From an uncultured Mollicutes bacterium (GTDB taxonomy: Bacteria; Bacillota_I; Bacilli_A; Acholeplasmatales; Anaeroplasmataceae), in contig CAMELE010000002.1 in assembly GCA_945923475.1 (NCBI GenBank), positions 1-64,000 on the forward strand: 64,000 nt of DNA, written 5' to 3'. Positions 16,522 through 25,172 of the stretch are shown in pieces. The notes under the pieces were generated by a model. The model was given only the letters and a program-made list of their open reading frames with translations, searched no databases and was not told the DNA's origin. How positions within the stretch are numbered: position 1 is the stretch's first letter; the number at the start of each line of letters is the position of its first letter. The position numbers were made by a program, and so were the translations under genes.

Positions 16522-17175
16522 ATGAAAAAAAATAAGTTATCAATTAAAGTGCTTGCAGAAATTGCAATATTTGCAGCATTAGCATTTGCTCTTGATGCAA
16601 TTCAAGGTGGAATATTCAAGGGTGTATTTTTATCTGGTGGTTCTATCGGCTTAGGAATGCTACCAATATTAGTAATCGCTTATAGAAGAGGACTAGTTCC
16701 AGGAATTTTATGTGGATTGATTGTAAGCTTAGTTCAAATGCTTGGAGGAATTTATGTAATAAATGCTTCATCATTTGAAAATGGCTTTTTACAAACTATG
16801 GGACCTTTTTTACAAATAATGCTTGATTACGTTCTTGCATATACAGTTGTTGGCTTTGCAGGTGTATTTGCTAAATCATTTTGGAATTCAACTACAAAGT
16901 CTCAAAAGATTGTATTTGTAATATCAGGTACATTACTAGGTGGTATATTAAAATATGCATGTCATGTAATTGCTGGTGGTGTATTCTGGTTAAATAATGG
17001 TTCAAGCTTTTGGGGTATAGCTGATGATTCATGGCTATATTCGTTTGTATATAATGGAGCATATTGCATTCCAAACATTATTATTTGTGGTGCATTTATG
17101 ATATTATTGACAGTATTCTATGACAAAATATTATTTCCATCTGATATTCATGAAATGATTAGTAAGGAGGCTTAA
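16522..17175 (+). CDS. thiT: Thiamine-specific ECF transporter S component
   Basis: A 217-residue protein with six membrane helices. The start KVLAEIAIFAALAFALDAIQGG and GSIGLGMLPILVIAYRRG match ThiT, the high-affinity thiamine-binding subunit of energy-coupling-factor transporters; the second half has the AGGVFWLN and WLYSFVYNGAY segments. It needs the EcfA, EcfA' and EcfT subunits, which are not in this window. GGAAGGGAAATAT precedes the ATG. The TPP riboswitch directly upstream confirms the substrate. Confidence 0.95.
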   Translation: MKKNKLSIKVLAEIAIFAALAFALDAIQGGIFKGVFLSGGSIGLGMLPILVIAYRRGLVPGILCGLIVSLVQMLGGIYVINASSFENGFLQTMGPFLQIMLDYVLAYTVVGFAGVFAKSFWNSTTKSQKIVFVISGTLLGGILKYACHVIAGGVFWLNNGSSFWGIADDSWLYSFVYNGAYCIPNIIICGAFMILLTVFYDKILFPSDIHEMISKEA

Positions 17176-17179
17176 ATAA

Positions 17180-17587
17180 ATGAAAAAGGGTATATTATAT
17201 ACATCGCTTGGTGGATTTATTGTAATAACATTTTTAATTAAGATTATCCTATCTTTTGCAACATATAATGATGGATTTGGTACAGATATTTCAATAGATG
17301 AAGAAGCTTTAATGTTTTTATGTGCTGGTCTATGTATATTAATAGGTGGTATTTGTGGAATATATAATTCTAAATTAGGAAAATCAAATACATTTATTTA
17401 TATTTTAGCATTTGGTACTGCTGGTGTAATTATTTTTGGATACTTTATGGGGGCAGGATTTAAAGCCATTGCTAAAGGCAAAGATGGAAGTACAATTTGG
17501 TATAATTTTATTATTAGCTTTTTAGGTGGCTTTTTAGCTGCTGGAAGCTTATTATCTTATTTGGATTTTAAAAAAGAGGAAAAATAA
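17180..17587 (+). CDS. Unknown four-helix membrane protein in the thiamine-controlled unit
   Basis: A 135-residue protein with four hydrophobic segments (about residues 5-27, 43-62, 71-92 and 110-128), an acidic loop (DGFGTDISIDEE) and a charged C-terminus DFKKEEK. I do not recognise a family. It starts five bases after the thiT stop, with AAGGAGG overlapping the end of thiT, and is followed by a terminator, so it is under TPP-riboswitch control. It might modify thiamine uptake or simply share the transcript. Confidence 0.6.
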   Translation: MKKGILYTSLGGFIVITFLIKIILSFATYNDGFGTDISIDEEALMFLCAGLCILIGGICGIYNSKLGKSNTFIYILAFGTAGVIIFGYFMGAGFKAIAKGKDGSTIWYNFIISFLGGFLAAGSLLSYLDFKKEEK

Positions 17588-17616
17588 TTATTTAGATAAA
17601 ACATTGCACACTGAAG

Positions 17617-17638
17617 AGGAGTCGTATGACTCCTTTTA
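17617..17638 (+). terminator. Intrinsic terminator after the thiT unit
   Basis: AGGAGTC (17617-17623) pairs perfectly with GACTCCT (17628-17634) across a GTAT loop, followed by TTTT. Confidence 0.85.
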
Positions 17639-17691
17639 TGTTTACTAAAAATGTTTGCTAGTGTATAATATTAAAGAAATAGGGTGAAAGC

Positions 17692-18558
17692 ATGGATGGA
17701 TTTTTTAATGTAAATAAAGAAAAAGGGTATACATCCTTTGATGTTTGTAACTATATTAAACATAAATTTAAAGAAAAAAAGGTTGGGCATTCAGGTACAC
17801 TTGATCCAAATGCAACGGGTGTAATGCAGGTTGCAGTGGGAAAAGCTACAAAACTTTTACCTCTTCTTGAGGATCATAATAAAACATATATTGCGACTGT
17901 GAGATTTGGAATTCTTACTGATACATTAGACCCAGAAGGTAATGTATTAGAAACTAATATTCCTACAAATTTAGATTTATCTATAATTAAAGAAAAGGTA
18001 AAGGAGTTAAGTAAGAAAACAACACAAATCCCACCAATTTATTCAGCTATAAAGGTTAATGGTAAAAAGTTATATGAATATGCTCGAAATAACATTGATG
18101 TTGAAATAAAAGAAAGAGCTTGTAAGGTTTATTATTCTAATGTAATATCCGATTTATATGATGATGATTTATATCCTACAGTTAAAATTGAGCTTGAGGT
18201 ATCTAAGGGATTTTATGTACGTTCATTTGTTAGAGATTTGGGCGAGGCCTTAGGTACAATTGCAATTATGCAGGATTTAGTAAGAACTAAAACAGGAGTA
18301 TTTGAAATAAAAGATTCTTATTTAATTAATGAAGTAAGTGAAGATTCTTTAATCCCTGTTGAGGATTTATTTTCCTCATCTCCAATATTTTATGCAAATG
18401 ATTATTTAGCAAAACTTATCAAAAATGGTGTTGAGCTAGATGAAAGACAAATGAAGGTTAAAGAACCTTTTAGAGTCTATTATAATGATAAGCTTATAGC
18501 TATATATGCACCTAGTAATCATAATAAATATAAAATAGTTCAATATTTTGGTGATTAG
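17692..18558 (+). CDS. truB: tRNA pseudouridine-55 synthase
   Basis: A 288-residue enzyme that makes pseudouridine at position 55 in the T loop of tRNAs. GHSGTLDPNATGVMQVAVGKATK carries the catalytic aspartate D38. KTYIATVRFG, IPPIYSAIKVNGKKLYEYAR and VSKGFYVRSFVRDLGEALG are further family motifs. AGGGTGA precedes the ATG. It is followed by ribF after two bases, the conserved truB-ribF-rpsO-pnp order of Firmicutes. Confidence 0.96.
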   Translation: MDGFFNVNKEKGYTSFDVCNYIKHKFKEKKVGHSGTLDPNATGVMQVAVGKATKLLPLLEDHNKTYIATVRFGILTDTLDPEGNVLETNIPTNLDLSIIKEKVKELSKKTTQIPPIYSAIKVNGKKLYEYARNNIDVEIKERACKVYYSNVISDLYDDDLYPTVKIELEVSKGFYVRSFVRDLGEALGTIAIMQDLVRTKTGVFEIKDSYLINEVSEDSLIPVEDLFSSSPIFYANDYLAKLIKNGVELDERQMKVKEPFRVYYNDKLIAIYAPSNHNKYKIVQYFGD

Positions 18559-18560
18559 AT

Positions 18561-19457
18561 ATGAAGATTATACATATTAATAATTTCGAAGAAAAATATA
18601 TTTATGAGCCTATAAGTGCTTGTATTGGTAATTTTGATGGCATTCATTTAGGGCATCAAGCTTTAATTAAAGAGGTTTTAAAATCAACTTTACCCCATGC
18701 GATGATTACCTTTAATCCTCATCCTATTAAATATTTTATTGATCAAAACTATAAAGAATTAACTCCTTTAGATACAAAAATAGAACTACTTGAAAATGTA
18801 CTTGATTACTTAATTATATTAGATTTTAATAAAGAATTGGCTCATATGAGCCCTTTAGATTTTATTAAATTACTAAAAAAGAATATGATATTTGAAATTG
18901 TATGTGGAACTGATTATCATTTTGGTTATCAAGCTAAGGGAAATGCAGATATGCTTAAGGATTATTTTAAAACCATCATAATTCCTTCAATATATAAGGA
19001 TAATACTTTAGTTAAAAGCCAAGCTATAAGAAATAAAATTCAAAATGGTGATATGAAAGAAGCCAATAATTTACTAGGAAGATCATATACAATTAAAGGT
19101 GTAGTTTGTCATGGGTCACATTTAGGCCATACAATTGGATTTCCAACTGCAAATATAAATGATGTTGAATATTTATTGCCAAAAAATGGTGTATATATGA
19201 CTATTACAAAAATTCATAATAAATTCTATAAATCTATGACTAATGTAGGATTTAATCCGACCTTTAATAAAAAAAATAATATTGTTGTAGAAACTAATAT
19301 ATTAGATTTTGATCAGGATATATATGGAGAAGAAATTTCTGTTAGTTTTATAGAATTAATTAGGGATGAAAAGAAATTTTTAAGTATAGATGAATTAAAA
19401 CAAGAGCTTGTAAAGAATCAAGAATATGTAAGATCATCATCCATTAAGCTTAATTAA
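18561..19457 (+). CDS. ribF: Bifunctional riboflavin kinase/FAD synthetase
   Basis: A 298-residue enzyme making FMN and FAD from riboflavin. The N-terminal nucleotidyltransferase domain has GNFDGIHLGHQ (23-33) and FNPHPIKYF; GTDYHFGYQAKGN follows. The C-terminal flavokinase domain has GSHLGHTIGFPTANI (the FPTAN motif begins about residue 194), NGVY and DFDQDIYGEEISV. It is translated together with truB and is closed by the terminator at 19471. Confidence 0.95.
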   Translation: MKIIHINNFEEKYIYEPISACIGNFDGIHLGHQALIKEVLKSTLPHAMITFNPHPIKYFIDQNYKELTPLDTKIELLENVLDYLIILDFNKELAHMSPLDFIKLLKKNMIFEIVCGTDYHFGYQAKGNADMLKDYFKTIIIPSIYKDNTLVKSQAIRNKIQNGDMKEANNLLGRSYTIKGVVCHGSHLGHTIGFPTANINDVEYLLPKNGVYMTITKIHNKFYKSMTNVGFNPTFNKKNNIVVETNILDFDQDIYGEEISVSFIELIRDEKKFLSIDELKQELVKNQEYVRSSSIKLN

Positions 19458-19470
19458 ATAAATTCTGTTT

Positions 19471-19502
19471 AAAAAAGCACGATTTTTAAGTCGTGTTTTT
19501 TT
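19471..19502. terminator. Intrinsic terminator after truB-ribF
   Basis: AAAAAAGCACGA and TCGTGTTTTTT form a stem with a short loop; the flanking A and T runs make it able to act in both directions. Confidence 0.8.
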
Positions 19503-19534
19503 AATTAAAAAGAATAGGTGTCAATAAATTTATT

Positions 19535-19563
19535 TTAACTTTTTTAAGATTAGATGCTATAAT
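19535..19563 (+). promoter_or_regulatory. Promoter of the RyR/TrkA-N-like gene
   Basis: TTAACT (19535-19540) and TATAAT (19558-19563) are 17 bases apart. Transcription should begin near 19570. This makes the in-frame TTG at 19575 an unlikely start codon because it would be almost at the 5' end of the RNA. Confidence 0.6.
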
Positions 19564-19605
19564 AAAATTAGAAATTGTCAAAAAAAAGAAAAAGGAGGAA
19601 GAAAA

Positions 19606-19677
19606 ATGTATATTTATTCAAGAGAATCAATTATATTAAATGTGATATTTATTCAATGCGATTTTTTAAAAGACTAA
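19606..19677 (+). CDS. 23-codon leader frame with strong ribosome site, ending at a slippery sequence
   Basis: ATG 19606 is preceded at the right distance by AAAGGAGGAAG, the best Shine-Dalgarno in this unit. The frame encodes MYIYSRESIILNVIFIQCDF, then LKD and a stop. The codons just before the stop read GAT TTT TTA, so bases 19662-19668 are T TTT TTA, a classical -1 slippery heptamer in the correct phase. A -1 slip there joins this frame to the long frame that follows. It could be a programmed frameshift, a translationally coupled leader peptide, or the scar of a one-base mutation in the T run of the downstream gene. Confidence 0.5.
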   Translation: MYIYSRESIILNVIFIQCDFLKD

Positions 19678-20426
19678 ATTTATATTTACGCCCTAACAAT
19701 TATATAGTCGTGGCATTAGGCGATGATAAAAAGAATATTGAAATATCAAATTTGTTATATAGATATATTTTGGCTAATACGAATAATAAAGCTTCTATTT
19801 TTGCTCACATTAGAGATGAAAAAAATAAAAATTTGTTAGAGAATAAGCTATCAGATGGAGTGCTCATTGATTCGTTTGGTGTTGAAACTCAATTATTTAG
19901 TTATGAAATGATTGTAGGAGAAATATTAGATATTTATGCCAAAGCAATAAACGATAATTATAATAAGAATAATCCAAAAAATGCATGTCTTTGGAATGAT
20001 TTATCAGAATTTGCAAAATCATCAAATAGATCTGTATGGATTTCTATACCAGCAAAGCTATACTCTTTGGGCCTTGAAATTGTAGATATAAATGATCCAA
20101 GAGAAGAAATATCAATTTTAGAATTAGACAGTCAATTAGATTATAAAGGAGCATATGAGGAACATACAAGATGGTATCGATTCCATGTTGTAAATGGTTG
20201 GAGAAGACTTACTATAGATGAGTCAAAAAGTCTAAGCAAAGATTCAAAAATAAGAAAGATTGAATCTAGAAAAAAATCATTATCTTTATGTAGTTTTGAA
20301 CAACTAAAAGAAGTTTCAGATTATTTAGGTGAAGATATCCAATCCTACGATTATTTATGGAAAGAACCTCTTATTTATATTCTTCATAAATATAACAAAA
20401 AAATTGTAAAATTGAGAAATATTTAA
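19656..20426 (+). CDS. TrkA-N/RyR-domain-like protein, start uncertain
   Basis: At least 256 residues from the in-frame ATG at 19656. NNYIVVALGDDKKNIEISNLLYRYI resembles the nucleotide-binding beta-alpha-beta unit of TrkA-N domains. LWNDLSEFAKSSNRSVWISIPAKLYSLGLEI resembles prokaryotic RyR (ryanodine-receptor-like) domains, and EEHTRWYRFHVVNGWR followed by a CSFEQLKEVS segment resembles the region that follows RyR in those proteins. Such proteins are usually longer and membrane-linked, so this one looks short at its N-terminus. Its ATG has no good ribosome site, but the leader frame that overlaps it by 22 bases does. The function is unknown; a ligand- or nucleotide-sensing role is a guess. 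Confidence 0.55.
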   Translation: MRFFKRLNLYLRPNNYIVVALGDDKKNIEISNLLYRYILANTNNKASIFAHIRDEKNKNLLENKLSDGVLIDSFGVETQLFSYEMIVGEILDIYAKAINDNYNKNNPKNACLWNDLSEFAKSSNRSVWISIPAKLYSLGLEIVDINDPREEISILELDSQLDYKGAYEEHTRWYRFHVVNGWRRLTIDESKSLSKDSKIRKIESRKKSLSLCSFEQLKEVSDYLGEDIQSYDYLWKEPLIYILHKYNKKIVKLRNI

Positions 20427-20434
20427 AAAAACTA

Positions 20435-20462
20435 TTGCAATTATAATTCAATATGTTAAAAT
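20435..20462 (+). promoter_or_regulatory. rpsO promoter
   Basis: TTGCAA (20435-20440) and TAAAAT (20457-20462) are separated by 16 bases; the predicted start near 20469 is at the beginning of the structured leader. Confidence 0.6.
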
Positions 20463-20468
20463 ATACAA

Positions 20469-20523
20469 GGACGTTTTCAATGTTAGTCGATATCCTTCGG
20501 CGCTTGCATTAGAAAATCGTGAC
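20469..20523 (+). ncRNA. Structured 5' leader of rpsO, probable S15 autoregulatory element
   Basis: ACGTTTTCAATG (20471-20482) pairs, with two bulges, with CATTAGAAAATCGT (20507-20520). The enclosed part carries a small hairpin around ATATCCTTCGGCGC. In many bacteria ribosomal protein S15 binds a structured leader of its own mRNA and blocks translation; position and shape fit, but no specific family model was tested. Confidence 0.6.
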
Positions 20524-20547
20524 AATAATTCAATGGAGGAATAAAAA

Positions 20548-20817
20548 ATGGCACTTTCAAAAGAAGTAAAAGCACAAATCGTTAAGGATTTTGGTCGTGA
20601 TGCAAAGGATACAGGTTCAACTGCTGTTCAAATTGCAATTTTAACAAAAGAAATTGAACAATTAAATGCTCACTTACAAACTAATATCCATGATTTCCAT
20701 AGCTCACGTGCTCTACTTATCAAGGTTGGTCAAAGACGTTCTTTAATTAACTATTTAAAGAAGAATGATGTGGCTGCTTATGAAACAGTAGTAAGTAAGC
20801 TTGGACTTCGTAAGTAA
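20548..20817 (+). CDS. rpsO: 30S ribosomal protein S15
   Basis: An 89-residue protein, the normal length, that binds the central domain of 16S rRNA early in 30S assembly. Conserved parts are FGRDAKDTGSTAVQIAILTKEI, LNAHLQ, HDFHSSRALLIKVGQRRSLINYLKK and YETVVSKLGLRK. ATGGAGGAAT precedes the ATG. It has its own promoter, leader and terminator, and lies just ahead of pnp as in most Firmicutes. Confidence 0.98.
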   Translation: MALSKEVKAQIVKDFGRDAKDTGSTAVQIAILTKEIEQLNAHLQTNIHDFHSSRALLIKVGQRRSLINYLKKNDVAAYETVVSKLGLRK

Positions 20818-20830
20818 TTAATGATTAATT

Positions 20831-20866
20831 AAACCTTTGGACATAATGTCTAGAGGTTTTTATTTT
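20831..20866 (+). terminator. Intrinsic terminator after rpsO
   Basis: AACCT, GACAT / ATGTC, AGGTT form a long stem with two mismatches at 20832-20858, followed by a T-rich tract. Confidence 0.8.
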
Positions 20867-21007
20867 TATTTGCAAAATCTTGATGTTTGAAACAAATTTA
20901 TTAAATAAAATTGCTTTTATTCTTTATATTAGGGTACTTTTATGATACAATAAAAGAAGATATTTGATAAAAGTGGAAATAAATATAAGATTAGAAGGAG
21001 ATTTAAA

Positions 21008-23182
21008 ATGAGTGAAGTTAAAACATTCGAATTTAATTGGGGAGGTCGCCCTCTTAAAATCGAAATTGGTGAAGTTGCTAAGCAGGCTAACGGAGCATGT
21101 TTAGTAAAATATGGTGATTCAGTTGTTCTTTCAGCTGTTTGTTCAAAAGCATCTGAAACTACTCAAGACTTTTTCCCATTGATGGTTTTATACCAAGAAA
21201 AACTATATGCTGCAGGAAAAATTCCTGGTGGTTTTTTAAGAAGAGAAGGACGTGCTTCAGAACATGAAACATTAACCTCTCGTTTAATTGACCGTCCAAT
21301 TAGACCTTTATTTGCCGATGGATTTAGTGATGAGGTACAAGTTATTAACACTGTTCTTTCATCTGATCCAGATTGTTCACCTGAAATGGCTGCTATGCTA
21401 GGATCCAGTATTGCACTAATGATTTCAGATGTGCCATTTGAAGGACCTATTGCAGGAGTTCAAGTAGGCTATATTGATGGTGAATATGTATTAAACCCAA
21501 CACCTGAGCAACTTGAAAAAACCAGAATAACACTTACAGTTGCTGGTACAAAGGATGCTATCAATATGGTTGAGGCTGGAGCTGCCGAGGTTTCTGAGGA
21601 TGAAATGCATGGTGCTTTAGTATTCGGACATAAAGCCATCATTGAATTATGTAAGTTCCAATTAGAAATTGCTAAGGAATGTGGTAAGGAGAAGGTTAAG
21701 CCTTTACTATTCGTTACTGATCCTGTTGTAGATGCTTCTGTTAGAGCATTTGCAGAAGCTGATTTAATTAAAGCTATTCGTATTGAAGATAAGCTTGAAA
21801 GATATGCTGCAATTGATGCTGAAAATGCTAAAACCCTAGAAGAGTTTGGCAAGAAGGTATTTACTAAGAATCTAGGTGAAATTGTTGTTGAAGACCTAGA
21901 TGCTAAAAAAGCTTATTTGGATCAAGTTCAACATACTTTAGATAATATTTTATATACTGAAGTAAGAAAGATGATTGCAATTGAAAAGATTAGACCAGAC
22001 GGAAGAAAGGTTGATGAAATTAGACCTTTATCAAGCCGTATTGATGTATTACCAAGAGCTCATGGTAGTGCATTGTTTACTCGTGGTCAAACTCAATCAC
22101 TTGGTATTACTACTTTAGGTGCTTTAAATGAAAACCAAATTATTGATGGTCTTGGTGAAGAAGATACAAAGAGATTTATGTTCCACTATAACTTCCCTCA
22201 ATTCTCTGTAGGTGAAACAGGCCGTTATGGAGCACCTGGAAGAAGAGAAATTGGACATGGAGCTTTAGCAGAAAGAGCATTATCATATGTTATTCCTGAT
22301 GAAGATTCTTTCCCATATACAATTCGTGTCGTATCAGAAATTCTAGAATCAAATGGTTCATCAAGTCAAGCTTCAATTTGTTCTGGTACAATGTCATTAA
22401 TGGCTGCTGGTGTTCCAATCAAGGCTCCAGTTGCTGGTATTGCAATGGGATTAATTACTTATGAAAATGATTATACTATTCTAACTGATATTCAAGGTCT
22501 TGAGGATCATCTAGGAGATATGGATTTCAAAGTCGCTGGTACTAGAAATGGTATTACAGCACTTCAAATGGATATCAAAATTCGTGGAATTACATATGAG
22601 ATTTTAGCAGAGGCTTTGGCTCAAGCTAAAAAAGGTCGTTTCGAAATCCTTGATCATATGCAAAATACTATTTCAGCTGTTCGTCCTGAGCTTTCTAAAT
22701 ATGCTCCAAAGGTTAAGATGACAAGAATTAATCCAGATAAGATTAAGGATGTTATTGGTGCTGGTGGAAAGGTTATTAACCAAATCATTGAGGATAATAA
22801 TCAAGTTAAGATTGATATTGAGCAGGATGGTCGTGTTTATGTAATGCACCAAGATGTAGCTTGGGTGGATAAAGCATTAAAGGCAATTGAAGATTTAGTA
22901 CGTGAAGTAGAGCTAAATCATATTTATACTGGTACTGTAAAGCGTATTGAGCCATATGGAGTATTTGTAGAGCTATGGCCTGGTGCTGAGGGATTATGTC
23001 ATATTTCAAAGCTTGCAATTGAAAGAGTTGAAAAATGTGAAAACGTTGTATCAGTAGGTGATTCAATTATTGTTAAATGTATTAAGATTAATGATAAGGG
23101 ACAAATCGATTTATCTCGTAAGGATGCTTTAATTGACGCTTCTAAACGTCAAAAATCAACTGATAAAAAAGAATCTGAATAA
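21008..23182 (+). CDS. pnp: Polynucleotide phosphorylase
   Basis: A 724-residue phosphorolytic 3'-5' exoribonuclease and degradosome component. It has two RNase PH domains (the first with [21 protein letters not shown], the second with RTFGSALF-like [20 protein letters not shown] and [26 protein letters not shown]), a KH domain ([17 protein letters not shown]) and a C-terminal S1 domain ([17 protein letters not shown]). The [19 protein letters not shown] segment is part of the active site. The length and order are standard. AGAAGGAG precedes the ATG, and a strong terminator follows. Confidence 0.98.
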   Translation: MSEVKTFEFNWGGRPLKIEIGEVAKQANGACLVKYGDSVVLSAVCSKASETTQDFFPLMVLYQEKLYAAGKIPGGFLRREGRASEHETLTSRLIDRPIRPLFADGFSDEVQVINTVLSSDPDCSPEMAAMLGSSIALMISDVPFEGPIAGVQVGYIDGEYVLNPTPEQLEKTRITLTVAGTKDAINMVEAGAAEVSEDEMHGALVFGHKAIIELCKFQLEIAKECGKEKVKPLLFVTDPVVDASVRAFAEADLIKAIRIEDKLERYAAIDAENAKTLEEFGKKVFTKNLGEIVVEDLDAKKAYLDQVQHTLDNILYTEVRKMIAIEKIRPDGRKVDEIRPLSSRIDVLPRAHGSALFTRGQTQSLGITTLGALNENQIIDGLGEEDTKRFMFHYNFPQFSVGETGRYGAPGRREIGHGALAERALSYVIPDEDSFPYTIRVVSEILESNGSSSQASICSGTMSLMAAGVPIKAPVAGIAMGLITYENDYTILTDIQGLEDHLGDMDFKVAGTRNGITALQMDIKIRGITYEILAEALAQAKKGRFEILDHMQNTISAVRPELSKYAPKVKMTRINPDKIKDVIGAGGKVINQIIEDNNQVKIDIEQDGRVYVMHQDVAWVDKALKAIEDLVREVELNHIYTGTVKRIEPYGVFVELWPGAEGLCHISKLAIERVEKCENVVSVGDSIIVKCIKINDKGQIDLSRKDALIDASKRQKSTDKKESE

Positions 23183-23188
23183 TTTTTT

Positions 23189-23222
23189 AAGGAAATGAGA
23201 ATACAATCATTTCCTTTTTTTG
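23189..23222 (+). terminator. Intrinsic terminator after pnp
   Basis: AAGGAAATGA (23189-23198) pairs perfectly with TCATTTCCTT (23207-23216), followed by T residues. Confidence 0.9.
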
Positions 23223-23274
23223 TATATTTTTAGCTATGATTTCTAATAATAATTAAAAAGGAGATTTTTATTAT

Positions 23275-25101
23275 ATGAATGAAACATTATTATATCCAAA
23301 AAACACTAACACAAGAGGATTAATTGATTTATCAGGAATGTGGAAATTTAAATTTGATTTTGAATCAAAGGGTGAAAGCTTAAATTATAAACTAGGACTT
23401 ACAGATACAATTGAAATGCCGGTACCTGCATCATATAACGATTTATTTACCGAAAAAAAATATAAGGAATATACAGGTGATGTATGGTATGAAAAAAGAT
23501 TTTACGCATGTAGCTCATGGAAAGACAAAAAAGTAAATATTAGGTTTTATGGTGCTATACATAAGGCTACAATATATATCAATGGGATTGAAATTGGAAC
23601 TCATATTGGTGGTTTTACTCCAATAATGATCAATATTTCAGAATATATAGAATATAACAAGGAAAATATTATCATTTGTAAATTAAATAATGAATTAGGA
23701 TTAGATACTTTACCTGTTGGTGAAACGAAAAAAATAAAATCAGGATTAAAAATGTCAAAACCGTATTTTGATTTTTTTAACTATGGAGGTTTAATCCGTC
23801 CAGTAAAGCTTGTAATTTTACCAAAGGAGAGCATTAAAGATATAACATTAGTTCATAAGGTTGAAAAAGACACCTGTATTACATCCTATTACGTAGATGC
23901 ACCTGAAAATTTAAATATTAGAGTAGATGTATATGACGAAAATGGTGTATATGTAACAGAAGGACATGGATACAAAAATCAAATAATATTTAATAATCCT
24001 ACATTATGGGAGCCATTAAAGCCATATTTATATAAATTTGTCTTTAAATTGATAAAAAATGCAGAAATAATCGACGAATATCCTTTAGAAGTAGGATTAA
24101 GAGAAGTTAAAATTGATGGTACAGAAATATTAATTAATAATAAGTCTATCTATTTAAAAGGCTTTGGTAAGCATGAAGATTCAATTATAAATGGTCGAGG
24201 TGAAAATCTTGCAGTAATCAAAAGAGATTTTGAGTTAATGAAATGGATTGGCGCAAATTCATTTAGAACAAGTCATTATCCATATAGTGAAGAGATATAT
24301 AATTTAGCAGACAAAGAAGGCTTTTTAATTATCGATGAGGTCGCAGCTGTTGGAATGATGAAATCCTTAATGAATGCATTAGACGCGGCTAGTACAAATA
24401 AAAAAGAAGATCCATATTTTGATGAAAAAATTGTTTTTGAAAAAACAGTTAAAAACCATTTAAATGCTATTGAGGAGTTAATTCGTCGTGATAAAAATCA
24501 TCCTAGTGTTATTGCTTGGTCACTTTTAAATGAACCAGATACAGTTTCATCCGAAAAAGCAGTTGAATATTTCGAAAAATTATTTAATTTTGCTCATGAG
24601 CAAGATTTACAAAATAGACCTTGTAGCTTTGCTCATCTAATGAATTCGTTACCAGATAAGTGCAAATGTACACATCTAACTGATTTTGTAATGCTTAATA
24701 GGTATTATGGTTGGTATTTAAAGGGTGGTTATGAAATTGATGAGGCAATAGATATGCTTGATGCAGAGCTTAAGGGATGGGAAAGATTTAATAAACCAGT
24801 TATTTTCTCTGAATATGGTGCAGATACTTTACTTGAATTAAGTAAATTACCATCAAGTATGTGGTCTGTACAGTATCAAGTTGAATATCTTGAGAAAAAC
24901 CATAAAATATTTGATAAATATTCCTTTGTAAAGGGTGAACAGGTATGGAATTTTGCCGATTTTGAAACAAGTGAAGGTATAATTAGAGCAGGTGGTAATA
25001 AAAAAGGAATATTTACAAGAGATAGGCAACCAAAGATGGCGGCTTACTATTTAAAAAAGCGCTGGGAGGAATTACCTCTTAACTATAAGGCTACAAACTA
25101 A
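23275..25101 (+). CDS. uidA: Beta-glucuronidase, glycoside hydrolase family 2
   Basis: A 608-residue intracellular enzyme (no signal peptide). It has the sugar-binding and immunoglobulin-like N-terminal domains (DLSGMWKFKFD, GDVWYEKRF, GGFTPIMINIS) and the TIM-barrel catalytic domain. The acid/base is E420 in SLLNEPDT and the nucleophile is E513 in FSEYGADT. The motif N575-x-K577 in GGNKKGIFTRDRQPK is the glucuronic-acid-specific NxK, which separates glucuronidases from galactosidases. In gut bacteria this frees glucuronic acid from host or plant glucuronides. AAAGGAGAT precedes the ATG. It is followed by a MATE transporter with its own promoter. Confidence 0.93.
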   Translation: MNETLLYPKNTNTRGLIDLSGMWKFKFDFESKGESLNYKLGLTDTIEMPVPASYNDLFTEKKYKEYTGDVWYEKRFYACSSWKDKKVNIRFYGAIHKATIYINGIEIGTHIGGFTPIMINISEYIEYNKENIIICKLNNELGLDTLPVGETKKIKSGLKMSKPYFDFFNYGGLIRPVKLVILPKESIKDITLVHKVEKDTCITSYYVDAPENLNIRVDVYDENGVYVTEGHGYKNQIIFNNPTLWEPLKPYLYKFVFKLIKNAEIIDEYPLEVGLREVKIDGTEILINNKSIYLKGFGKHEDSIINGRGENLAVIKRDFELMKWIGANSFRTSHYPYSEEIYNLADKEGFLIIDEVAAVGMMKSLMNALDAASTNKKEDPYFDEKIVFEKTVKNHLNAIEELIRRDKNHPSVIAWSLLNEPDTVSSEKAVEYFEKLFNFAHEQDLQNRPCSFAHLMNSLPDKCKCTHLTDFVMLNRYYGWYLKGGYEIDEAIDMLDAELKGWERFNKPVIFSEYGADTLLELSKLPSSMWSVQYQVEYLEKNHKIFDKYSFVKGEQVWNFADFETSEGIIRAGGNKKGIFTRDRQPKMAAYYLKKRWEELPLNYKATN

Positions 25102-25121
25102 TTTTTTAGAATACATGCATA

Positions 25122-25149
25122 TTGACTATTGAAATAAAAGTGATAAAAT
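25122..25149 (+). promoter_or_regulatory. Promoter of the MATE transporter gene
   Basis: TTGACT (25122-25127) and TAAAAT (25144-25149) are 16 bases apart. The TTG of the -35 box is in frame with the transporter but cannot be its start codon. Confidence 0.7.
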
Positions 25150-25172
25150 TATTTAGGTCAAGGTGTTTATGT

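Noticed and set aside
25122-25172. TTG start for the MATE gene at 25122
   Set aside because: That TTG is the first part of a -35 box; the MATE protein begins normally at 25173.
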